Of a stretch of 49,848 bases of DNA, positions 7,218 to 15,410 are shown one piece after another; within the stretch, counting starts at the first letter, position 1, and every line of letters begins with the position of its first letter. The position numbers and the translations under genes are program-made. The stretch covers positions 1 to 49,848 of the forward strand of contig NZ_JAPKNM010000086.1 in NCBI RefSeq assembly GCF_026460985.1. The letters are read 5' to 3'. The stretch comes from Sphingomonas sp. Lineage in GTDB: Bacteria > Pseudomonadota > Alphaproteobacteria > Sphingomonadales > Sphingomonadaceae. The notes under the pieces were generated by a model that did no database searches, had not been told where the DNA came from, and worked only from the letters and a program-made list of their open reading frames with translations.

Positions 7218-7770
7218 AGAGATCGAACGGCTGATCGTCAGCGTGCGCGCCGACACGCGCGGCTTCGCGCGCGACGTGGCGGAGATGCGCGGGCAGATCG
7301 AGGGGCCGCTGGAAGCGGGCGCCGACCGCGCCGGGCGCGCGATCGAGGGTGCGCTGCTGCGCGCGGTGCGGACGGGCAAGTTCGGGTTCGAGGACCTGCG
7401 CAGGATGGCGCTGGCGGTGCTCGACGAAATCGCGGCGGCGGCGCTGCGCGGGGGGCTGGGCGCGCTGAGCGGCGCGGGCGGCGGCGAGGGACTGCTGGGG
7501 ACGATCCTGGGGCTGTTCGGCGGGGCGCCGGGACGCGCGACCGGCGGGCCGGTGAGCCCCGGGCGGCCCTATTGGGTCGGCGAGCGCGGGCCCGAACTGT
7601 TCGTGCCGGCGAGCGCGGGCGCAGTGGCGGCGCCGATCGCGAGCGGGCCGCGCGAGGTGCGGGTGGCGATCACGGTCAATGCGGGGGCGGGCGAGGCGCC
7701 GCGGGCGCTGGCCCAGTCGAGCCGGCAAGTGGCGCGGGCGGTGAAGGCGGCGCTGGCGGAGGTGGAATAG
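7210..7770 (+). CDS. Tape measure protein (RcGTA g11-like)
   Basis: A 186-residue short tape measure protein, as expected for the short GTA tail (RcGTA g11 is about 220). It starts MDEEIERLIVSVRADTRGFARDV. The middle is a hydrophobic glycine-rich run (LLGTILGLFGGAPG), followed by the family signature ATGGPVSPGRPYWVGERGPELFVP. The C-terminal part is helical (QSSRQVARAVKAALAEVE). It overlaps the chaperone gene by 8 bp and is followed by repeat R6. Confidence 0.9.
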   Translation: MDEEIERLIVSVRADTRGFARDVAEMRGQIEGPLEAGADRAGRAIEGALLRAVRTGKFGFEDLRRMALAVLDEIAAAALRGGLGALSGAGGGEGLLGTILGLFGGAPGRATGGPVSPGRPYWVGERGPELFVPASAGAVAAPIASGPREVRVAITVNAGAGEAPRALAQSSRQVARAVKAALAEVE

Positions 7771-7910
7771 TCCCTCTCCCATCGGGAGAGGGAGGGAGGC
7801 GCGCAGCGCCGGAAGGGTGAGGGGGAAGCGGGCGCAGTGGTGAGGTCCCCCTCACCCTTTCCACGCGCTTCGCGCGCGGGCCCCTTCCCTCTCCCACAAG
7901 GGGAGAGGGA
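7771..7910. repeat. Palindromic intergenic repeat R6
   Basis: A long-form element like R3. It starts CCCTCTCCC ATC GGGAGAGGG and ends CCTCTCCC ACAA GGGGAGAGGG. Arms GAAGGGTGAGGGGGA / TCCCCCTCACCCTTT and GGCGC..GCGCC lie between them. It ends 3 bp before the ATG of the DUF2460 fusion gene, so it supplies that gene's ribosome site (GGGGAGAGGGAG). Confidence 0.78.
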
Positions 7911-7913
7911 GTT

Positions 7914-10166
7914 ATGGCACATTGGCTGGCGTCCGAACGGCGGGGGCAAATGGAGGGCGCGATTTCGCGCTTCGATCCGCTCTACTGGACAGTCAACTTC
8001 CCGCGGCCGATGATGGCGAGCGTGGTGACGACCGCCCCCGACGCGCTGCGCGTCGACGCGGTCTTCTATCGGCAGGACGATCTGGCCGGGCTGATCTGGG
8101 AGGCCGAGGACCGGCACGACCATGTGCTGCTCGCTTATGAGACCGACCGGGACTTCCGTGGTTGCCGGCTGCGGTTCCGCTGGCGGTCGTCGGGGGTGCT
8201 GGCGCTCGATGCGGTCAACGGGCCGGTGCTGACGATCGAGGGGCGTGACGCCGCGGGCGATCCGCGCGCCTGGTACGTACGGCTGTGGAACCATGCCGAG
8301 GGCGACCCCGAGGATGCGGTGGTGACGATCGACTTCGCGGACCTCGCAGGCGGGTTCGTGCTGCCGGACGAGGCGGATCCGGTGTTCGCGGGCGACGTCG
8401 ACCGGATGTTCGTGTCGCTGGTGCCCGAAGGCTATACCGAGAGCGACGCTGCGCTGGCGGCGCCGGTCGAGGCCTGGGTCGAGATCAGCGACATCGCATG
8501 CGAGGGGCCGGGATCGGTGCTCGCGATCGGCGACCTTGTGGTGCCCGAGCATGGTCTCAGGATCGCGAACGGCTATGACGATTGCTACCATCTGACGCCG
8601 GCGCGGGTGCTGCGGGGCGCGCTCCAGCTCGGCTATCGCGGGACCATCCTCCATTATGTGGGGATGAGCCATTATTTCCGGCTCGAGCCCAATTCGGGCG
8701 GTTATTATGTCAGCCTGGCCGGGGGTACGCTCAACGTGGCGTGCGCGGCGTGGCATATGGATTTCGCGCGGCGCGCCGAGGCGCTCGGCTATGAGGTGAT
8801 CTGGTCGCTCTCCTACGAATTGCTCGACCAGCATTGCTGGAACGACTGGAAGCAGCGCGCGGCCGACGGATCGCCGGGGCTGACGGGATGGAGCCCGCCC
8901 TCGGCCCTGCTCTCCCCGGCGCATGCGGGGGCGATGTATTATCTGCGCGTCGTCGCGCTGGCGTTCGTGGGGATCGCGCAGGCCGCCGGGCTGGCGGTCC
9001 GGTTCCAGATCGGCGAGCCCTGGTGGTGGGTGATGCCCGACGGGCGGCTGTGCATCCATGACGACGCGGCCAAGGCGGCGCTCGGCGATCCGCCCGAGCA
9101 GAATGTGCGCGGGAGCGTCGACGCCGAAGTGCTCGACGAGGCGGGGGCGCTGCTCGCGGCGTCGACGCTGGCGCTGCGCGACGTGGTGCGCTGGGCGCCG
9201 GGGGCGGAGGTGCTGCTGCTCGCATACCTGCCGACGGTGCTCGATCCCGAGGCGCCCGAGCTCCAGCGCGCCAATTTGCCGATCGGCTGGGCGGGGCCGG
9301 CCTTCGATGTGCTCCAGCTCGAGGATTACGACTGGGCGGCGGCGGGCAATGCGGCGGCGAGCGCCAGGGGCGTCGCGCTGGCCGAGGCGCGGCTGGGCTA
9401 TGCGGCGGGCGAGCAGCATTATCTCGCGGGCTTCGTGCTGAACCCCGAGGACAAGGCGCAGTGGCGGCACATCGCCGCGGCGGCCGGCCGGGGGCGGAAG
9501 CGCGGAGTCGCCGAGACCTTCGTCTGGGCGTTGCCGCAGGTGCTGCGCGACGGTTTCGTGCATTTCGAGCAGGAGGAAGAGATGGACGCGTTCGACGACG
9601 TGCTGTTCCCGCTCGCCTTGGGGCGCGAGGCCGAAGTGGCGCCGGAGGTGTCGACGGCGATCGTGACCAGCGCGGGCGGGCGCGAGAACCGCAACGCCGA
9701 ATGGGCCGAGGCGCGGATGCGCTACGATGTGGGGCCGGGGGTGCGCTCCGAGGCGGACATCGCGGCGCTGATCGGCTTCTTCCGTGCGCGGATGGGGCCG
9801 GCGCGGGGATTCCGGCTGCGCGACCCGTTCGACGCGTCGGCCGAGCATGGGGTGATCGGGATCGGCGACGGCATCGAGGCGCGCTTCCAATTGGTCAAGC
9901 GCTATGGCGAAATGGCGCGGCGGATCACCCGGCCGGTGAGCGGCACGCTTCGCCTGGCGGTGGACGGCGTGGCGACCATGGGGTTCGACCTGGGGCCGGG
10001 AGGCATGGTGACGCTCGACGTGCCCCCGCCCGCAGGCGCGGTGGTGACCGCCAGCTTCGACTTCGACGTGCCGGTGCGCTTCGCCGAGGACCGGTTGACG
10101 GTCAGCCGCGCGACTTATCTGGCGGGGGCGGCGGCATCGGTGCCGCTCGTCGAGATACGCGAATGA
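7914..10166 (+). CDS. DUF2460 distal tail protein with large N-terminal barrel-like domain (g12-like)
   Basis: A 750-residue protein. Residues from about 557 (MDAFDDVLFPLALGREAE) to the end match DUF2460, which is a whole protein of about 210 residues in RcGTA. The extra first 550 residues begin SRFDPLYWTVNFPRPMMASV. They contain a section that looks like a TIM-barrel glycosidase-type fold (GYRGTILHYVGMSHYF, ALGYEVIWSLSYELLD, FQIGEPWWWVMPDGRLC). Some tube-decorating proteins of non-contractile phages combine such a barrel with tail domains. The acidic residue in IGEPWWW could be catalytic, but this is not shown. Its stop overlaps the hub gene by 4 bp. Expected role: ring at the tail tip plus an exposed sheath or cell-surface-binding domain. 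Confidence 0.8.
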   Translation: MAHWLASERRGQMEGAISRFDPLYWTVNFPRPMMASVVTTAPDALRVDAVFYRQDDLAGLIWEAEDRHDHVLLAYETDRDFRGCRLRFRWRSSGVLALDAVNGPVLTIEGRDAAGDPRAWYVRLWNHAEGDPEDAVVTIDFADLAGGFVLPDEADPVFAGDVDRMFVSLVPEGYTESDAALAAPVEAWVEISDIACEGPGSVLAIGDLVVPEHGLRIANGYDDCYHLTPARVLRGALQLGYRGTILHYVGMSHYFRLEPNSGGYYVSLAGGTLNVACAAWHMDFARRAEALGYEVIWSLSYELLDQHCWNDWKQRAADGSPGLTGWSPPSALLSPAHAGAMYYLRVVALAFVGIAQAAGLAVRFQIGEPWWWVMPDGRLCIHDDAAKAALGDPPEQNVRGSVDAEVLDEAGALLAASTLALRDVVRWAPGAEVLLLAYLPTVLDPEAPELQRANLPIGWAGPAFDVLQLEDYDWAAAGNAAASARGVALAEARLGYAAGEQHYLAGFVLNPEDKAQWRHIAAAAGRGRKRGVAETFVWALPQVLRDGFVHFEQEEEMDAFDDVLFPLALGREAEVAPEVSTAIVTSAGGRENRNAEWAEARMRYDVGPGVRSEADIAALIGFFRARMGPARGFRLRDPFDASAEHGVIGIGDGIEARFQLVKRYGEMARRITRPVSGTLRLAVDGVATMGFDLGPGGMVTLDVPPPAGAVVTASFDFDVPVRFAEDRLTVSRATYLAGAAASVPLVEIRE

Positions 10167-10969
10167 GCTGGCTCGACGGGGAACTCACCACGCTGGCCCT
10201 GTGCTGGCGCGTCGAGCGGCGCGACGGCGTGACGATCGGCATCACCGCGCACGACCGCGACCTCGAGCTCGACGGACTGGTCTATCGCGCCGCGCCGGGG
10301 ATGACGCCGAGCGCGATCAGCCGGAGCGCGAGCCTGGACGCCGACAGCATGGACGTGACGGGGGCGCTGACCAGCGCAGCGATCGGCGAGGCGGATCTGC
10401 TTGCGGGGCGCTGGGACGGCGCGCGGGTGGCGCTGTTCGCGGTCGACTGGTCCGCGCCGGGAGAGACGGTGGCCCTGGGCGAGGGGACGATCGGCGCGGT
10501 CGAGACGCGGGGCGGCATGCTAACCGCCGAACTGCGCGGGGTCTCGGCGGCGCTCGAGCAGGCGGTGGTCGAGGAGACTTCGCCCGAATGCCGCGCCGCG
10601 CTGGGCGACCGGCGCTGCCGCGTCGCGATGGCGGGGCGGCGACGGTTCGCGCGGGTAACCGGCGTGGCGGGGGCGACGGTCACGCTCGATGCAGGCGAGC
10701 CCATTGCCAATGCCTATGGCGGGGGGCGCCTCCGTTGGTTCGGGGGGGCCAATTCGGGGCTGGAGGATGCCATCGCGCGCTCCGAGGGGGCGACGGTGAC
10801 GTTGCGGCGGCCGCCGCGCCTCGTGGCCGCCGGCGCGCTGGTCGAGCTGGTCGAGGGGTGCGACAAGAGCCTTGCGACCTGCGCGGGGAGGTTCGGCAAC
10901 GCAGTCAATTTCCGCGGCGAGCCCTATCTGCCCGGGATCGACCTGCTGACGCGGTATCCGGGCGGATGA
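10163..10969 (+). CDS. DUF2163 tail hub protein (RcGTA g13-like)
   Basis: A 268-residue protein starting MSWLDGELTTLALCWRVERRDG, a classic DUF2163 opening, with GITAHDRDLELDG and the C-terminal GFAGFRF-type barrel replaced here by RFGNAVNFRGEPYLPG. Four clustered cysteines occur in ECRAALGDRRC and CDKSLATC. In lambda gpL, and as I recall in the RcGTA hub, equivalent cysteines hold an iron-sulfur cluster. It sits between the distal tail and peptidase genes and overlaps both by 4 bp. Confidence 0.9.
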   Translation: MSWLDGELTTLALCWRVERRDGVTIGITAHDRDLELDGLVYRAAPGMTPSAISRSASLDADSMDVTGALTSAAIGEADLLAGRWDGARVALFAVDWSAPGETVALGEGTIGAVETRGGMLTAELRGVSAALEQAVVEETSPECRAALGDRRCRVAMAGRRRFARVTGVAGATVTLDAGEPIANAYGGGRLRWFGGANSGLEDAIARSEGATVTLRRPPRLVAAGALVELVEGCDKSLATCAGRFGNAVNFRGEPYLPGIDLLTRYPGG

Positions 10970-11367
10970 GCCCGGGCGCGCGCGCCGTCGCGGCGGCGCG
11001 GGCGGCATTGGGAGTGCGGTTCCGGCTTCATGGGCGCGACGTGACGGACGGGCTCGACTGCGTGGGGCTGGCGGCGCTGGCACTGCGCGCGGAGGGCTTC
11101 GAGGGGCAAGTGCCGAGCGGCTATGCGCTTCGAAGCGGCGATGCCGGGCGCACCGTTGCGGCAATCGAGGCGCTGGGCCTGGTGCCCGCCGGAGGGGCGC
11201 GGCCCGGCGACCTGCTGCTGCTGCGCGCCGGCCCCGGCCAGCTGCATTTCGCGATCCAGGCCGAGACCGGGATCATCCATGCCGACGCGGTGCGGCGGCG
11301 CGTGGTGGAGCGGCCCGATTTGCCCTGGCCGGTGATCGGCCGCTGGCGCCCGAGCGAGGGAGACTGA
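10966..11367 (+). CDS. NlpC/P60-family tail cell-wall peptidase (RcGTA g14-like)
   Basis: A 133-residue papain-like peptidase thought to open peptidoglycan during entry. The catalytic Cys lies in GLDCVGLAALAL near residue 27 and the catalytic His in GQLHFAIQ near residue 95, with IIHAD supplying the third position. It lacks a signal peptide, as expected for a particle component. It overlaps the hub gene and is followed after 1 bp by the tail-tip gene. Confidence 0.9.
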   Translation: MSPGARAVAAARAALGVRFRLHGRDVTDGLDCVGLAALALRAEGFEGQVPSGYALRSGDAGRTVAAIEALGLVPAGGARPGDLLLLRAGPGQLHFAIQAETGIIHADAVRRRVVERPDLPWPVIGRWRPSEGD

Positions 11368-11368
11368 A

Positions 11369-13525
11369 ATGGCGACGGTGGTGCTGATGACCGCCGGCAG
11401 CTTGATCGGCGGGCCGCTGGGCGGCGCGATCGGCGCGCTGGCCGGCAACGCGATCGACCGCGAAATCCTGAAGCCCAAGGGGCGCGAGGGCCCGCGGCTG
11501 ACCGAGCTGCGCGTGCAGACATCCTCCTACGGCACGCAGATCCCCAAGATCTTCGGGACGATGCGCGTGGCGGGATCGGTGATCTGGGCGACCGACCTGA
11601 TCGAGCATCGCAGCACCCAGAGCGGCGGCAAGGGGAGGCCGAGCACGACCAGTTACAGCTACACCGCCTCGTTCGCCGTGGCGCTCTCGACGCGGCCGAT
11701 CCAAAGCGTGGGGCGGATCTGGGCGGACGGCAAGCTGCTGCGCGGTGCCGCGGGCGACTTCAAGGCGCGGACGGTGTTTCGCCTGCACCTCGGTTCGGAG
11801 GACCAGGCGCCCGATCCGCTGATCGCAGCTATGGAGGGAGCGGGGCTGGCGCCCGCGCATCGCGGGATCGCCTATGTCGTGTTCGAGGATCTGGAGCTGG
11901 CCGATTTCGGCAACCGCATCCCCTCGCTGAGCTTCGAAGTGATCGGCGATGCGGGGCCGCAGGCGGCGGGGGCGATCGCGCAGGCGCTCGGCGGCGCGGT
12001 GCTGGAGGCGCCCGAGGCCACGGTCCCGCTGGCAGGGTTCGCCGCCTCGGGCGCGACGGTGCGCGCAGTGATCGAGATGCTGGCGGGGGCGGCGGGCGGC
12101 TGGTTCCGCGCCGATGCGGAGAAGCTGGTGCTGCTGAGCGGCGGCGGCCCCGCACTGGCACTGGAAGATGCCGGCGCGGGCGAGGCGCGGGGCCGGCGCG
12201 ACATCGCCGCCGCGGATGCCGCGCCGCGGACGCTGACGCTCGCTTATTACGAGCCGGCACGCGACTATCAGGCGGGGGTGCAGCGCGCGGTAGCGCCGGG
12301 CGCGGGGGTGCGCGAGGCGCGGATGGAACTGGCCGCGGCGATCGACGCGGCGAGCGCCAAGGGAATCGCCGAGGCCGCGCTGGCGCGGCTCGACGTCGAG
12401 CGCGAACGGCGCACCCTGGCCCTGCCCTGGCGATCGCTGGCGGTGCGGCCGGGCGAGCGCGTGACGATAGCGGGGGCGCCCGGCGTCTGGCGCGTCGACC
12501 AATGGCGGCTCGAGGGCATGGTGGTGCTGCTCGAATGCGTCGCGGTCGCGCCGGGCGCGCCCTCTGCCGCGGCGAGCGGCGGCCGCGTGCTGCCGGCGCC
12601 CGACCTGCCCCTCGGCGAGACGAGAATCCATGCGTTCGAGCTGCCCCCGCTGGGCGCGTTGGCGACCGTGCCACGGCTGGCGATCGCCGCTGCGGGGACC
12701 GGGCCGGGCTGGCGAAGCGCCGCCCTGCTCGTCAGCAGCGACGACGGCGCGACCTGGTCGGCGGCTGGTTCGACTGCGATGCCCGCCGTGCTGGGGCATG
12801 TCGTGACGCCGCCAGGCCCGGCGCCGAGCCATGTCGAGGACCGGCGGAACATGCTCGTCGTCGAGCTCGTCAACGGCGCGATGCTGCTCCACGACGCCGA
12901 TCCCGCCGCGCTGGCTGCGGGCGCGAACCTGGCGATGGCGAGCGGCGAACTGCTCCAGTTCGCGCGCGCGGTGCCGCTGGGCGGGCGGCAATGGGCGCTC
13001 ACCGGGCTGTGGCGCGGGCGCCGCGGCACCGAGGCCGGAATCGCGACCCACTCGGCCGGGGACCGCTTCGTCCTGCTCGATGCCGAGGCGCTGGTGACGC
13101 TGGACCTGCCGGCGGAGGCGATGGGCAAGACGATCCGGGTGCTGGCGCAGGGCGTGGGGGACGTCGAGCCCGGCGCGGCCGAGGCGATGGTCGGCGGGAT
13201 CTCGGTGGTGCCGCCAAGCCCGGTCCATCTGCGCGCCACCGGACTGCCCGGCGGCGGCGCCGAGATCGCCTGGACGCGGCGCAGCAGGAGCGGCTGGGAC
13301 TGGATCGACGGAATCGACGCGCCGCTCGCCGAGGAGAGCGAGCGCTACCAGGTGGAGATCGCCTGGGACGGGGGCGGCCGCGCGGCGCTTACCGAGGTGC
13401 CGGGAATCGTGCTGACGGCCGAGGAGAGGGCGGCGGCCGTGGCGGTCACCGTCCGCCAGATCGGGGCGCACGGCCTGTCGCCCCCCGCGACCTTGATCCT
13501 GCCGGCCCTGGGAGAAGACGGATGA
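11369..13525 (+). CDS. Tail tip / host-interaction protein (RcGTA g15-like), short form
   Basis: A 718-residue protein. It opens MATVVLMTAGSLIGGPLGGAIGALAGNAID, a glycine-rich hydrophobic start shared by GTA g15 proteins. It continues with TELRVQTSSYGTQIPKIFGTMRVAGSVIWATDL, the phage tail-tip signature of the lambda J/Phage-tail_3 group, and ends in beta-rich domains including PSPVHLRATGLPGGGAEIAWTRR (fibronectin-like). RcGTA g15 is about 1300 residues and carries a TIM-barrel-like domain that I do not see here. It overlaps the DUF2793 gene by 4 bp. Confidence 0.88.
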   Translation: MATVVLMTAGSLIGGPLGGAIGALAGNAIDREILKPKGREGPRLTELRVQTSSYGTQIPKIFGTMRVAGSVIWATDLIEHRSTQSGGKGRPSTTSYSYTASFAVALSTRPIQSVGRIWADGKLLRGAAGDFKARTVFRLHLGSEDQAPDPLIAAMEGAGLAPAHRGIAYVVFEDLELADFGNRIPSLSFEVIGDAGPQAAGAIAQALGGAVLEAPEATVPLAGFAASGATVRAVIEMLAGAAGGWFRADAEKLVLLSGGGPALALEDAGAGEARGRRDIAAADAAPRTLTLAYYEPARDYQAGVQRAVAPGAGVREARMELAAAIDAASAKGIAEAALARLDVERERRTLALPWRSLAVRPGERVTIAGAPGVWRVDQWRLEGMVVLLECVAVAPGAPSAAASGGRVLPAPDLPLGETRIHAFELPPLGALATVPRLAIAAAGTGPGWRSAALLVSSDDGATWSAAGSTAMPAVLGHVVTPPGPAPSHVEDRRNMLVVELVNGAMLLHDADPAALAAGANLAMASGELLQFARAVPLGGRQWALTGLWRGRRGTEAGIATHSAGDRFVLLDAEALVTLDLPAEAMGKTIRVLAQGVGDVEPGAAEAMVGGISVVPPSPVHLRATGLPGGGAEIAWTRRSRSGWDWIDGIDAPLAEESERYQVEIAWDGGGRAALTEVPGIVLTAEERAAAVAVTVRQIGAHGLSPPATLILPALGEDG

Positions 13526-14025
13526 CCGACGGCGTTACTTCGCGACTCGCGCTGCCTTTGCTCCAGCCGGGGCAGGCGCAGAAGGAGATGTTCCACAATG
13601 CGGCGCTCGCGCTGCTCGACCTGAGCGTCCAGGCGGCGGCGGTCGCCGCGGCGGTCGACACCCCGCCGGCCGATCCGGGAATCGGCGAATGCTGGATCGT
13701 CGGCGCTGCGCCTACCGGCCCTTGGGCGGGGCATGCGCGGGAAATCGCGGGCTGGACCGACGCCGGCTGGCTCTTCGTGCAACCTTGCGAAGGCATGCAA
13801 TTATGGCTGGGTGCGGCCCAGGGCGTGGCGCGTTTCGCGGACGGCGAATGGCGCCTCGGCGAGCTCCAGGGAAAACTATTTGTCGAGGGTATCCAAGTGG
13901 TTGGGCCGAGGAACGAGGCGATCGCGGAACCTGTGGGAGGCACGACGGTTGATGCCCAGGCGCGGATCGCGATCGTTTCGGTGCTGGAAGCATTGCGCGC
14001 ACATGGTTTGATCGAGGGCGGTTGA
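13522..14025 (+). CDS. DUF2793 protein, GTA-linked
   Basis: A 167-residue protein beginning TSRLALPLLQPGQAQKEMFHNAALALLD, the diagnostic DUF2793 block, followed by WIVGAAPTGPWAGHAREIAGW and LWLGAAQGVARFADGEW. The family occurs at the end of alphaproteobacterial GTA and tail gene sets and is taken to be a tail-fibre component. It is the last gene of the cluster and overlaps the tip gene by 4 bp. Confidence 0.85.
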   Translation: MTDGVTSRLALPLLQPGQAQKEMFHNAALALLDLSVQAAAVAAAVDTPPADPGIGECWIVGAAPTGPWAGHAREIAGWTDAGWLFVQPCEGMQLWLGAAQGVARFADGEWRLGELQGKLFVEGIQVVGPRNEAIAEPVGGTTVDAQARIAIVSVLEALRAHGLIEGG

Positions 14026-14134
14026 ACCTGTGACGTTGATGCAACAGTGCCGGTTTTGTGAGCTTGCGCAGAAACTTTCGTTTCGGTAGTGAGTTTGTCG
14101 CTGTCCGTAGTGACAACTTTGAAAGGGGATTAAA

Positions 14135-15265
14135 ATGCGGAAGCTTGCCGTAACTCTGGCACTAGCAACGACCGCGCTCAGCACGCCCGCACTTGCACGC
14201 GACGATGCGTGGTACGTGGGTGTCGAGGGCGGCGCCATGCTGGTCGAAGACATCGATTGGGACGTCGGCGCTGCGATCGACAGCGTCACCGTCGACCACC
14301 GTGCCGGCTTCGACGTCGGCGGCACCGTCGGCTACGACCTCGGCCCTGTGCGCCTCGAGGCGGAAGTCGGCTATCGCGCCGCCAACGTGACCGGCCTCCG
14401 CTCGACCACCACGCTTCCGTACGTTAACGGTGCGGGCGCCACGGTGATGGCGCCGGGCGGCACCTACGACTATGCGGGCGGCCGTTCGTCGGCGCTGAGC
14501 TTCATGGTCAACGCGCTCTGGGACTTCGGTGACGACGATGGCGTCCAGGGCTTTGTCGGCCCCGGCCTCGGCGTCGCTCGCGTCAAGAACCGCCTTGCGC
14601 TCAACACCAATGGCGACGCGCTCGACGATTCGGACACGGTCGTCGCATGGCAGGCCATCGCCGGCGTGCGCGCGCCGCTGTCGGACCGGATCGACGTCTC
14701 GCTGAAGTATCGCTTCTTCAACGCACCGGGCGCCGAGCTCGTCGACGTCGCGGGCCGCAACTGGTTCGGCCGCTTCCGCTCGCACAGCATCATGGGCGGC
14801 CTGGTGTTCAACTTCGGCGCTCCCGAGCCCGAGCCCGTGGCACCGGCTCCCGAGCCGGCTCCGCCGCCCTACACCCCGCCGCCGGCCCCCGAGCCGACGC
14901 CGGAGCCCGTGCGCTGCACCCCCGGACCGTACATCGTGTTCTTCGACTGGGATAAGTCGGACATCACGCCGGAGGCCGCGAGCATCCTCGACAACGCCAT
15001 CAGCAACTACCAGAACTGCGGCAACGCGCAGGTCATGCTGGCGGGCCACGCCGACCGTTCGGGTCCGGCGAGCTACAACGTGGGTCTCTCGCAGCGTCGC
15101 GCCGACTCGGTTAAGGCCTATTTCTCGGGCCGCGGCGTTCCGGAAACCGTCATCTCGACCGAAGCGTTCGGCGAAAGCCGCCCGCGCGTCGAGACCGCCG
15201 ACGGCGTCCGCGAGCTGCAGAACCGCCGTGTGGAAATCATGTACGGCCCGGGTTCGGGTCAGTAA
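14135..15265 (+). CDS. OmpA-family outer-membrane porin
   Basis: A 376-residue precursor. The signal peptide is MRKLAVTLALATTALSTPALA, cut before RDDAWYV. Residues of about 22-225 form the eight-stranded barrel (alternating strands such as VDHRAGFDVGGTVGYDLG and ISLKYRFFN-type segments). A proline-rich linker with PEPEPVAPAPEP follows. The C-terminal OmpA domain (about 265-376) contains YIVFFDWDKSDITPEA, LAGHADRSG and NRRVEIMYG and binds peptidoglycan. The ribosome site is AAAGGGGA. It is monocistronic: its own terminator follows and the GTA cluster ends 109 bp upstream. Confidence 0.94.
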   Translation: MRKLAVTLALATTALSTPALARDDAWYVGVEGGAMLVEDIDWDVGAAIDSVTVDHRAGFDVGGTVGYDLGPVRLEAEVGYRAANVTGLRSTTTLPYVNGAGATVMAPGGTYDYAGGRSSALSFMVNALWDFGDDDGVQGFVGPGLGVARVKNRLALNTNGDALDDSDTVVAWQAIAGVRAPLSDRIDVSLKYRFFNAPGAELVDVAGRNWFGRFRSHSIMGGLVFNFGAPEPEPVAPAPEPAPPPYTPPPAPEPTPEPVRCTPGPYIVFFDWDKSDITPEAASILDNAISNYQNCGNAQVMLAGHADRSGPASYNVGLSQRRADSVKAYFSGRGVPETVISTEAFGESRPRVETADGVRELQNRRVEIMYGPGSGQ

Positions 15266-15297
15266 GCCACACCGGTTCTTCGGAACGGCAAGAAATC

Positions 15298-15332
15298 GGG
15301 GAGGTCGGGAAACCGGCCTCCCCTTTTTCTTT
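15298..15332 (+). terminator. Rho-independent terminator after ompA-like gene
   Basis: A stem GGGGAGGTCGG / CCGGCCTCCCC with one G-T pair and a GAAA loop, followed by TTTTTC. It lies 32 bp after the OmpA stop and fits a textbook intrinsic terminator. Confidence 0.9.
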
Positions 15333-15410
15333 GGTGTTGTTATACATCGCGTGCCCACAGTTGACATCTGAGGGACTGTCTACGACCCTTCGCGCAAATC
15401 GGGAGGGGTA

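Noticed and set aside
1008..14025. The cluster as an active prophage
   Set aside because: No integrase, repressor, replication, lysis or attachment sites are visible, gene order follows RcGTA, and the tape measure is very short, all of which favour a gene transfer agent.
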